A DNA stretch of 5,397 nucleotides from the NCBI GenBank assembly GCA_003669575.1, contig QWOR01000116.1:1-5397 (forward strand), read 5' to 3'. The DNA comes from Planctomycetota bacterium (GTDB lineage: Bacteria > Planctomycetota > Planctomycetia > Planctomycetales > Planctomycetaceae). Position numbers and translations under genes: made by a program. The notes under the pieces were generated by a model. The model searched no databases, was not told the DNA's origin, and saw nothing but the letters and a program-made list of their open reading frames with translations. Shown here in pieces: positions 1 through 5,232 of this stretch (within the stretch, counting starts at the first letter, position 1; each line of letters opens with the position of its first letter).

Positions 1-35
1 CATCGTCGGGTTTGTTAGTTTTCCCGATTCGCCAT

Positions 36-79
36 GTGGCCGATCGCTGGTGGGACAAATGTCCCGTCGCGATCGTTAC
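36..79 (+). promoter_or_regulatory. Long imperfect hairpin upstream of the small basic protein gene
   Basis: Bases 41-47 (CGATCGC) pair perfectly with 69-75, 49-51 pair with 66-68 (two G-U pairs), and 52-56 (GGGAC) pair perfectly with 61-65, closing an AAAT loop at 57-60. With C40 bulged, 36-39 also pair with 76-79. This gives about 19 base pairs with only two single-base bulges (C40, T48). The structure ends 33 bases before the ATG at 113. It has no following T run, so it is not a classical terminator. It could be a leader element controlling the small basic gene, a processing site, or the 3' end of an upstream transcript. The pairing is seen directly; the role is inference. Confidence 0.55.
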
Positions 80-97
80 GGAACAGCATCGTTCATT

Positions 98-102
98 GGG
101 AG
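98..102 (+). promoter_or_regulatory. Shine-Dalgarno (GGGAG) deciding the start of the small basic protein
   Basis: GGGAG ends ten bases before ATG 113. The same reading frame is open back to the left edge of the window and has another ATG at 59. That ATG sits in the loop of the 36-79 hairpin, and the sequence between the two ATGs does not code the Lys/Arg-rich pattern. The site at 98-102 therefore favours 113. Confidence 0.5.
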
Positions 103-112
103 TTGCGTCGGA

Positions 113-202
113 ATGGGCGTCAAGAAAACCGGCAAGGGTCGTCGTAAACTCGGACGCAGGAAGCGACGTATGCGAGCCCGTATTCGCCATCGTAAGGGCT
201 AA
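113..202 (+). CDS. 29-residue highly basic protein, probably ribosome-associated (AURKAIP1/COX24, bS22/mS38-like)
   Basis: The product is 29 residues, with ten Arg, six Lys, one His and no acidic residue. It begins MGVKKTGKGRRK and ends RARIRHRKG. Such composition indicates RNA binding. The arrangement of a G-K-G-R-R-K stretch followed by G-R-R-K-R-R-M-R and a final R-H-R-K resembles the very short AURKAIP1/COX24-type peptides (mitochondrial mS38, mycobacterial bS22) that bind the small ribosomal subunit. I recall near-identical peptides in planctomycete genomes, but the ribosomal assignment is inference. The start at 113 is chosen from GGGAG at 98-102; an in-frame ATG at 59 would give 47 residues, and the frame has no stop back to position 2. 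The gene seems monocistronic, lying between a leader hairpin (36-79) and an inverted repeat just after the stop (211-230). Genes this short are often missed by gene callers. Confidence 0.72.
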   Translation: MGVKKTGKGRRKLGRRKRRMRARIRHRKG

Positions 203-210
203 GACCTGCG

Positions 211-230
211 CCGCGACAGAACTGTCGCGG
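211..230 (+). terminator. Perfect 9-bp inverted repeat after the small basic gene, terminator-like without a T run
   Basis: CCGCGACAG (211-219) is followed by AA and then its exact reverse complement CTGTCGCGG (222-230). In RNA this would fold as a 7- to 8-bp GC-rich stem with a loop of four to six bases. It starts eight bases after the TAA of the small basic gene, where a terminator or 3'-protecting hairpin is expected. No T tract follows (TGATTCGG), so intrinsic termination may be weak or the hairpin may only stabilise the 3' end. Confidence 0.5.
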
Positions 231-255
231 TGATTCGGCAAAGCGGAATGCGATG

Positions 256-315
256 CTGTGTACTCACGTCCAGTGTCGCTCGGCTTGCACGAGTGGTTTT
301 CTGACTGTGTACTCA
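256..315 (+). repeat. 11-bp direct repeat CTGTGTACTCA, two copies 49 bp apart
   Basis: CTGTGTACTCA occurs at 256-266 and 305-315, followed by CG in the first copy and TG in the second. Both lie in the non-coding gap between the small basic gene and the aminotransferase. They could be operator half-sites for the downstream operon. Between them a weak 7-bp stem (276-282 with 290-296, three G-U pairs) can form. The repeat is seen directly; the operator role is speculation, and no convincing -35/-10 pair was found beside it. Confidence 0.35.
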
Positions 316-425
316 TGGGCAGCCTGGTCGACCTGAGGGTCAATCCCCGGCGATCAGGGCTATGCGTTGTGTGATACTGATTCGGGATGAGGCCCCGTTT
401 ACGCCCCTCCCGCTCCGCCTTTCTC

Positions 426-431
426 GGGGAG
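426..431 (+). promoter_or_regulatory. Shine-Dalgarno (GGGGAG) fixing the aminotransferase start at 441
   Basis: GGGGAG ends nine bases before ATG 441. An in-frame ATG at 387 would add 18 Arg/Pro-rich residues but has no good ribosome binding site. Class IV aminotransferases usually begin shortly before the L-D-G motif, which also fits 441. CCCCG at 393-397 and CTCCC at 407-411 could each pair with the GGGG(AG) core, so the site might be masked in the mRNA. Confidence 0.65.
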
Positions 432-440
432 ACACTGGGC

Positions 441-1388
441 ATGACTGCTCGATTGGCTCCGCCGCAGGGCGATAACCCGCTTGCGTACCTCGATGGTCAG
501 TACCTCCCTGCAGAGGACGCTCAGCTACCTGTCTGGGACCGGGGAGTCGTTCAAGGGGCGACCGTTACGGAAATGATTCGCACATTTCAGCGGGTTCCAT
601 TTCGACTCGATGAGCATCTCTCCCGTTTACGCAGTTCGCTGGGCTACCTCGGAGTCACACTCGAGGAAACAGACGTTGAAGTGGCTGCAATTGTCGAACG
701 TCTCATTGAGTCCCGGGGCCCGAGTCTGCTACCTGCGGGTGATGTCGGGATTGTGATTCTCGCCACGCCGGGAGCGATCCCCATGTATGCGGGCGATGTT
801 CCCGTCTCGAAGTCGCCGACTCTGTGCATTCACACATTCGCGCTTCCCTTTCGCCTGTGGGCCGACAAGTACCGGACGGGACAGGCTCTCGTCGTGCCGT
901 CGATCCGCCAGATCCCAACGGAGATCCTCGATCCCCGGTTTAAGTATCGGAGCCGGCTGCACTGGTACCTGGCTGACCGCGAAGCCCACTCGATTGACCC
1001 CCAGGCCGTGGCCTTGCTGCAGAATGTCCACGGGCATCTCACAGAAACCAACAGCGGGAACTTCTTCATTGTTGAGCAGGGGCGGATCCGCACAGCTCGT
1101 GAATCCGATGTTCTCCCTGGAATCAGTCAGCAGTTTGTGAAAGAGCTGGCTCAGGTACTGGAAATTCCGTACGAAGTTGGCGACATTAGTGTGGAAAGTG
1201 CCCTCCTGGCGGAGGAAGCATTTGTGACATCCACGACCTACTGTGTTCTGCCGGTCACTCGCTTGAATCAGCAGGTCATCGGGAATGGAACACCCGGTCT
1301 GGTCACCCAGCGATTGCTCAATCGCTGGTCGAAGCAGGTTGGATTAGACATCGTCCATCAGGCGAATCAGGATCAAAGACAGCCATGA
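441..1388 (+). CDS. Class IV (PLP fold-type IV) aminotransferase, branched-chain/D-amino-acid/ADC-lyase superfamily
   Basis: This is a 315-residue cytoplasmic PLP enzyme. It runs from an N-terminal strand with the L-D-G motif (18-20), through VWDRGVVQGATVTEMIRTF (31-49), to the phosphate-binding-type H-L-S-R-L (59-63). The presumed Schiff-base lysine is K168 in RFKYRSRLHW. E202 in LTETNSGNFFI matches the glutamate that contacts the pyridine nitrogen. VLPGIS (224-229) and EEAFVTSTT (258-266) match the conserved 'LPGIT' and 'EvFltgT' blocks. Family members swap amino groups between amino acids and 2-oxo acids, or cleave aminodeoxychorismate in folate synthesis. The D-R-G motif after the first strand looks more like D-amino-acid aminotransferase/PabC than classical BCAT, while the usual G-D-G-x-F-E is replaced by V-Q-G-A-T-V-T-E. 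The substrate cannot be fixed from sequence. The 3' end overlaps the next gene by four bases (ATGA), indicating translational coupling to the methyltransferase. Confidence 0.9.
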   Translation: MTARLAPPQGDNPLAYLDGQYLPAEDAQLPVWDRGVVQGATVTEMIRTFQRVPFRLDEHLSRLRSSLGYLGVTLEETDVEVAAIVERLIESRGPSLLPAGDVGIVILATPGAIPMYAGDVPVSKSPTLCIHTFALPFRLWADKYRTGQALVVPSIRQIPTEILDPRFKYRSRLHWYLADREAHSIDPQAVALLQNVHGHLTETNSGNFFIVEQGRIRTARESDVLPGISQQFVKELAQVLEIPYEVGDISVESALLAEEAFVTSTTYCVLPVTRLNQQVIGNGTPGLVTQRLLNRWSKQVGLDIVHQANQDQRQP

Positions 1389-2041
1389 TTTCATTCCTTC
1401 GGGATCAGGTGAATTTCATTCGTCAGGTGCATCAGCGGTTCTATACCACGGGAGCGGTTCTGCCGAGCAGTCGCTTCCTGGCGTACAACACCACCCGACC
1501 ACTGAGCAAGGTCAAGGGGCCCAAGCGCGTATTGGAACTCGGTCCCGGAACGGGAGCAGTGACTCGGCACATTGTGAAGCTGATCAATCCGGAAGATCAG
1601 TTTGACCTCGTCGAGATTAACGAGGAATTCGGTCAGATTCTGAAGAACCGCTTCGAGCATGATCCTGACTACAAGCGGGTGGCAGCAGTGTCGAAAGTCC
1701 ACATCTGCCCGTTGCAGGACTTCAAGTCCGACGAACCCTACGACATCATCATTTCGGGATTGCCGTTCAACAACTTTCCGTCGGCTCTCGTCGAGGAACT
1801 GGTGGAAGCCAGCTTGAAGCTGCTCGCTCCACACGGAACGTATTCGTTCTTCGAGTACATGTTCATGCGGCCGATGCGGAGTGCGGTGACCAATCGTAAC
1901 GATCGGCAGCGGATCAAGGAGATCGAAGCGATCCTGTCGAAGCGGTTCAATAACTTCCGCTTCAAGCGGGACTGGGTGTTCATCAATGTGCCACCCGCCT
2001 GGGTGCATCATCTGCGATTCAAGGGCCAGGAGGACTCCTGA
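1385..2041 (+). CDS. SAM-dependent methyltransferase, phospholipid N-methyltransferase (PmtA)-like
   Basis: This 218-residue enzyme has a class I Rossmann methyltransferase fold. The SAM-binding motif I is V-L-E-L-G-P-G-T-G (49-57). The acidic residue ending strand 2 is E77 in DLVEINEEF. The motif IV region is IIISGLPFNNFP (121-132), where S-G-L-P replaces the N-P-P-Y of rRNA or DNA adenine methylases. The N-terminal TTGAVLPSSRFLA (21-33) is the T-G-A-x-x-P-S-S signature seen in Rhodobacter-type PmtA, which methylates phosphatidylethanolamine towards phosphatidylcholine, and in its KsgA-like relatives. Length fits that family (about 200 residues), and there is no signal peptide or membrane segment, consistent with a peripheral enzyme. 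The start is the ATGA overlap with the aminotransferase stop; AGGA at 1369-1372 is a distant ribosome binding site. A strong terminator follows nine bases after the stop. Acting on lipid rather than another small acceptor is inferred. Confidence 0.82.
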   Translation: MISFLRDQVNFIRQVHQRFYTTGAVLPSSRFLAYNTTRPLSKVKGPKRVLELGPGTGAVTRHIVKLINPEDQFDLVEINEEFGQILKNRFEHDPDYKRVAAVSKVHICPLQDFKSDEPYDIIISGLPFNNFPSALVEELVEASLKLLAPHGTYSFFEYMFMRPMRSAVTNRNDRQRIKEIEAILSKRFNNFRFKRDWVFINVPPAWVHHLRFKGQEDS

Positions 2042-2049
2042 TCCCGCAC

Positions 2050-2081
2050 AAAGCCCAGTGATGATTGTCGCTGGGCTTTTT
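2050..2081 (+). terminator. Rho-independent terminator of the aminotransferase/methyltransferase operon
   Basis: AAAGCCCAG (2050-2058) pairs exactly with CTGGGCTTT (2071-2079) around a 12-base loop, and the right arm runs into TTTTT (2077-2081). It begins nine bases after the TGA of the methyltransferase. The A-rich start of the left arm could also help termination from the opposite strand. This closes the two-gene operon and separates it from the exported-protein gene. Confidence 0.9.
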
Positions 2082-2132
2082 CGTGGGTGGGAGGCAATGT
2101 CAGCGTGTGGAAGCGATCACACGCAACCCACG
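2082..2132 (+). promoter_or_regulatory. Nested double stem-loop immediately after the terminator
   Basis: CGTGGGT (2082-2088) is the exact reverse complement of ACCCACG (2126-2132). Inside it, GCGTGTG (2103-2109) is the exact reverse complement of CACACGC (2118-2124), extendable by one G-U pair, with a six-base loop. On the 3' side the stems are separated by a single base (A2125) and on the 5' side by 14 bases. The outer stem starts at the base after the terminator T run. Candidates are a structured 5' leader of the exported-protein gene, a binding site for a dimeric regulator, or a second terminator module. The pairing is seen; the function is unknown. Confidence 0.5.
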
Positions 2133-2166
2133 GTCAAGTGGCGGGGTAAGTCATCGGGAGCGGTTG

Positions 2167-2188
2167 CAGTTTGGCTGAACGCCGACTG
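2167..2188 (+). promoter_or_regulatory. Small leader hairpin upstream of the exported-protein gene
   Basis: CAGT (2167-2170) and GGC (2173-2175) pair with GCC (2181-2183) and ACTG (2185-2188) around a TGAAC loop, with T2171 or T2172 bulged opposite G2184. It lies 39 bases before ATG 2228. An in-frame TTG at 2171 lies within it, which argues against TTG as the true start. No promoter was recognised in 2133-2227. Confidence 0.3.
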
Positions 2189-2212
2189 ACGAGGAATGGA
2201 TGCTCCGCTCTC

Positions 2213-2218
2213 AGAGGA
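2213..2218 (+). promoter_or_regulatory. Shine-Dalgarno (AGAGGA) fixing the exported-protein start at 2228
   Basis: AGAGGA ends nine bases before ATG 2228. From this ATG the protein opens directly with a signal peptide. The in-frame TTG at 2171 would prepend 19 polar and charged residues to the signal peptide and lacks a comparable site. Confidence 0.7.
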
Positions 2219-2227
2219 ACGGGATAC

Positions 2228-3883
2228 ATGCTGGTTCGATATTTGAGTCTGTTCTTCGTTGCGATACACGCCACGGCGGGGATTGTTTCTGCTGCTCTCC
2301 CCCCGCGCGAGCCAGCTGCGGTCATCTACCTGTCGAGTCTGAACGGGGCTCTGGACGACATCGATTACCTTACCCAGGCTGGGGGCCGTCCCGAGCTGTC
2401 GCAGAAGCTGGCTGATCTGCTGGCGGGATTGAACAACCTGGATGGTATCAACCGCACTCAGCCGTTTGGTGTGTTCGCTTTTCTCCCGCTGGACGTGGCG
2501 GTGGGGAATGCCAGTCCGGAGCTGGTGGGCTTCATCCCGATTACGGATATGGAGGCTCTGAAGCTGACGGTGACGTCTGCGGCAGCGATCTCGGCGTCCC
2601 CGACAGAGAAACCAGATCGCTACGAGCTGACTGTCGCGAGGAGATCGTTTCATGCTCAGATGGATCAGGGGCACATCCTGTTTACCGAACAGGCGGAGTT
2701 GCTCGATCATCCAATGCCCAGTCTGACGGCGTTAACCTCACCGCTGAGCGGGCAATATGACATCGTGGTTCAGCTTCGCCAGAAGGGTATACCGAAGCTG
2801 ATGTGGGATATGGCGCTGGTGGGGGCGATGTCGGCCTCTGACAAAGCCACCGCGGAACTGCGAAAGAGCTCCAATCCGAATGACAAGCTCAAGATTCGGG
2901 CCATTGATGTTTCTCGAAAAGCCCTGGTCTCTGTCATGAGCGAGGCACGTTCAGTCTGGCTCGGCCTGCGGGTGTCACGTGAATCTCGTAACGCTGTGCT
3001 TGATCTCAAGTTCGAGTTCACCGACTCCGGCAAAGTGGCGAAGACGCTCAACAGCATGGCTGCGGGGTCCGTTGCTTTTGCCAAGGACGCTGGTGCCCGG
3101 ACCCCGGCGGGGTTCCATTTCCATCTGGCGCTTCCGGAAGAGGCCCAGCAACTGATCGTGGAATTGGCTCGCGTGTCGCGGGAAGAGCACGACCCCAGCA
3201 AGTCGATTCCCGAGCCGGAGCGATCGAGTGTCGCCACTCTGGTGGATGTTGCTCAACAGACGGTCGGCGAGGGTCAGTACGAAGTGCTTGTGCAGTTCGT
3301 CGGGCAGACAAACGGTGGGATGACTCTCGTGGTGGGGGTGCGTGTTGCTGACGGGGATAAGTTCTCGGAGGCCGTTGCGAAGATATTGCCATCGACCGTA
3401 GAGAGAGGGGATGTTGCAGGGATCCAGCTGGAAGCGGGCGAGGCCCGTGGGGTGCGATTTGTCCGGATCGATCAAAGAATGAAAGATCCCGATCACGAGC
3501 GGAGGGTTGGGGTGTTTTATGGCAGTACGCCGAGCCTTTACCTGGGGACTGAGCCGAAGACTCTGTGGCTGCTCGTGGGGGACGGAGACGCTCTCGATGA
3601 CTTTTCCAAGGTCCCTGAGATGTCGACTCGGACGACAGCGGCGGGGCCACGGAACTCGATGGTTCAGGTCGCGATTCACCTCTCGGACTGGATGGGGCTC
3701 TTGAGTTTGACCAACGGGAAACGGGATCGCGAGTTCACCGCCGCCGCTCGTGAGGCGTTAAAGGATCCCGAACGGGACGAGCTACGATTCGATGTCATGC
3801 CGACTTCTGACGGATTATTGTTTTCTCTGTCGCTCGACGAGGCGTACCTCAACCTGATCAGTGCAGAGCTCTGTAAAGAGTGA
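2228..3883 (+). CDS. Exported protein of unknown function with two related halves
   Basis: I do not recognise a named function in these 551 residues. The N-terminus is a Sec signal peptide: MLVRY, a hydrophobic core at 6-20, and probable signal peptidase I cleavage after V-S-A (20-22). No further membrane segment or lipobox cysteine is visible, so a periplasmic location is likely. Two halves look alike. Residues 80-160 contain GFIPITDMEALKLTVTSA, then YELTVARRSFHAQ and ILFTEQAELLD. Residues 352-460 contain VVGVRVADGDKFSEAVAKI, then GVRFVRIDQ and LWLLVGDGDALDD. Each is followed by a similar strand-rich piece (LDLKFEFTDSGK near 258-269; ELRFDVMPTSDG near 518-529). This recalls DUF3352-like exported proteins, but the match is unproven. 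No catalytic motif is seen. A structured leader precedes the gene, an 87-bp gap without a clear terminator follows, and the next gene also encodes an exported protein, so read-through is possible. Confidence 0.85.
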   Translation: MLVRYLSLFFVAIHATAGIVSAALPPREPAAVIYLSSLNGALDDIDYLTQAGGRPELSQKLADLLAGLNNLDGINRTQPFGVFAFLPLDVAVGNASPELVGFIPITDMEALKLTVTSAAAISASPTEKPDRYELTVARRSFHAQMDQGHILFTEQAELLDHPMPSLTALTSPLSGQYDIVVQLRQKGIPKLMWDMALVGAMSASDKATAELRKSSNPNDKLKIRAIDVSRKALVSVMSEARSVWLGLRVSRESRNAVLDLKFEFTDSGKVAKTLNSMAAGSVAFAKDAGARTPAGFHFHLALPEEAQQLIVELARVSREEHDPSKSIPEPERSSVATLVDVAQQTVGEGQYEVLVQFVGQTNGGMTLVVGVRVADGDKFSEAVAKILPSTVERGDVAGIQLEAGEARGVRFVRIDQRMKDPDHERRVGVFYGSTPSLYLGTEPKTLWLLVGDGDALDDFSKVPEMSTRTTAAGPRNSMVQVAIHLSDWMGLLSLTNGKRDREFTAAAREALKDPERDELRFDVMPTSDGLLFSLSLDEAYLNLISAELCKE

Positions 3884-3970
3884 TCTGCCGCAGGGATGCT
3901 CCCGGTCTGCTGTCTCGCTAGCATGAGATGAATTCACTCGTGACAGTTTCTCGTATCTGGGGTCCCGAAC

Positions 3971-5062
3971 ATGGCTATTCTCCGTCGAGACTTTCTTCAG
4001 ACCTCGGCTGCGCTGGCCAGTGGGTTGTTTGTCCCAGGCAGTCGGTTCGCTCTGGCGGGGGACTCTAATCCGCCTCCGAGGATCAAGGTGGGGCAGATCG
4101 GAGTTTCACACGGTCACGCGAACAAGATTGGCGTTTATCGGAAGTCCGACGATTACGAGGTGATTGGTATTGTTGAGCCGAACCTGCAACTGCGGGCCAA
4201 GGCCGAGAAGAATCCCGCGTTCCAGGGCGTGAAGTGGATCACGATGGAGGAGTTGCTCGGGACTCCGGGTCTGCAGGCGGTGCTGATCGAGACGCCCATT
4301 CGTGATTTGTTGCCCAATGCTCGCGTATGCCTCGAAGCGGGAAAGCATGTCCATATCGACAAGCCCGCCGGGGACAACCTGGACGAGTTCAAGCAGGTCC
4401 TCGAACTGGCGGAGCAGAAGCAGCTGCTGGTTCAGATGGGGTTTATGTATCGGTACAACCCCGGCGTGGTCATGCTGCGGGAGTTTCTCCAGCAGGGCTG
4501 GCTGGGCGAGATCTTTGAACTGCACACCGTGATGAGCAAGTCGGTTGGCCCCGACGAGCGGAAAGCTCTGGCTGAGTATCCCGGTGGGACCATGTTCGAG
4601 CTGGGGTGTCACCTGATCGATCTGGTCGTGAAGCTCCTCGGCGTTCCAGAGAAAGTGACGCCATTCCCTCGGCACTCAGCATCGGTGCCTGACGGATTGC
4701 TCGACAACATGCTTGCGGTGTTTGAGTACCCGCGGGCGACCGCTTCGGTGCGGACCAGCGTGATCGAAATCGAAGGGGGCGAGCGTCGGCATCTCACCGT
4801 CTGCGGGACGGAGGGGACGTTCCATATTCAGCCGCTCGACAACCCATCTGTCAAAGTGTCCCTGTCCCAGCCTCGCGGGAAGTATGTGAAGGGGACTCAA
4901 CACGTCGAATTGCCGAAGTACGCCCGCTATGTCGCCGATGCCCGGGATATGGCTGGGATTATCCGCGGCGATAAGAAGTCCGACTATTCCCCCGGGCATG
5001 ACCTGGCTGTGCAGACCGCCGTGTTTCAGGCGTGCGGGTTGCCTTTGTCGGCGAAGGGGTGA
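3971..5062 (+). CDS. Tat-exported Gfo/Idh/MocA-family NAD(P)-dependent oxidoreductase
   Basis: This is a 363-residue protein. The N-terminus is a twin-arginine signal: L-R-R-D-F-L-Q (4-10), a hydrophobic stretch to about 22, and likely cleavage after A-L-A (27-29). The Rossmann domain begins IKVGQIGVSHGHANK (38-52), where the usual G-x-G-x-x-G is loosened. HVHIDKPAG (127-134) is the family's E/D-K-P motif with catalytic-type K131. GFMYRYNP (157-164) precedes the C-terminal substrate domain, where FELGCHLIDL (209-218) supplies H214. The family acts on sugars, inositols and related alcohols; the substrate here is unknown. The residue four before H214 is Glu (E210) where many members have Asp. 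Export with cofactor already bound in the cytoplasm is the usual explanation for Tat use. A GGGG at 3959-3962 is a modest ribosome binding site for ATG 3971. The gene ends in tandem stops (TGATGA), and an ACGAA-type repeat begins 13 bases later. Confidence 0.93.
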   Translation: MAILRRDFLQTSAALASGLFVPGSRFALAGDSNPPPRIKVGQIGVSHGHANKIGVYRKSDDYEVIGIVEPNLQLRAKAEKNPAFQGVKWITMEELLGTPGLQAVLIETPIRDLLPNARVCLEAGKHVHIDKPAGDNLDEFKQVLELAEQKQLLVQMGFMYRYNPGVVMLREFLQQGWLGEIFELHTVMSKSVGPDERKALAEYPGGTMFELGCHLIDLVVKLLGVPEKVTPFPRHSASVPDGLLDNMLAVFEYPRATASVRTSVIEIEGGERRHLTVCGTEGTFHIQPLDNPSVKVSLSQPRGKYVKGTQHVELPKYARYVADARDMAGIIRGDKKSDYSPGHDLAVQTAVFQACGLPLSAKG

Positions 5063-5075
5063 TGAGGGAGAAGTG

Positions 5076-5104
5076 AACCACGAAATACACGAAGCACACG
5101 AAAA
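5076..5104 (+). repeat. Left ACGAA repeat arm, 9-base period
   Basis: The arm reads as three units of nine bases, each with an ACGAA core (cores at 5080-5084, 5089-5093 and 5098-5102). On the + strand it translates as N-H-E-I-H-E-A-H-E-K. It lies outside the oxidoreductase gene, beginning 13 bases after its stop codon. I recognise this unit as a common intergenic repeat of planctomycete genomes. Confidence 0.7.
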
Positions 5105-5190
5105 GGAGTCAGGCTCGCGCGGTGATTCAAAGCGTTATGTTTGTTCGTGTTGACCAGTCGTATATCGGGACCGTTGGCTCATGCGTAAAA

Positions 5191-5208
5191 GGGCCCGCCC
5201 GGTTTTTT
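5191..5208 (+). terminator. Weak terminator-like site inside the inverted element
   Basis: GGGCCCGCCCGG (5191-5202) is followed by six T (5203-5208). The best stem is only three GC pairs (GGG/CCC around CCCG), so as an intrinsic terminator it is poor, although the position downstream of the oxidoreductase gene fits. The larger stem of the surrounding inverted repeat may matter more. Confidence 0.25.
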
Positions 5209-5232
5209 CTCCCAGCTGACCGCTCGCCTTGT

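Noticed and set aside
12..233. 73-residue open frame on the + strand
   Set aside because: It overlaps the 29-residue basic gene in another frame, crosses the downstream hairpin, and has no recognisable motif or ribosome binding site.
387..440. Longer N-terminus of the aminotransferase from ATG 387
   Set aside because: It adds 18 Arg/Pro-rich residues not expected in the family; ATG 441 has a good GGGGAG site.
1391..2011. 206-residue open frame on the minus strand opposite the methyltransferase
   Set aside because: It is antisense to a gene with clear SAM-binding motifs, shows no family motif of its own, and is best explained as a shadow of GC-biased codon usage.
2171..2227. TTG start extending the exported protein by 19 residues
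   Set aside because: It would bury the signal peptide, lies inside a hairpin, and ATG 2228 has AGAGGA nine bases upstream.
2975..3679. 234-residue open frame on the minus strand, and other long frames opposite the exported-protein gene
   Set aside because: They are antisense to a gene with signal peptide and ribosome binding site and have low-complexity Arg/Ser/Pro-rich translations.
3884..3970. Terminator or promoter in the gap before the oxidoreductase
   Set aside because: Only a four-base stem (GGGA/TCCC near 3892-3902) without a T run, and no credible -35/-10 pair, could be found.
4106..4675. 189-residue open frame on the minus strand opposite the oxidoreductase
   Set aside because: It is a shadow of the Gfo/Idh/MocA gene, with no recognisable domain.
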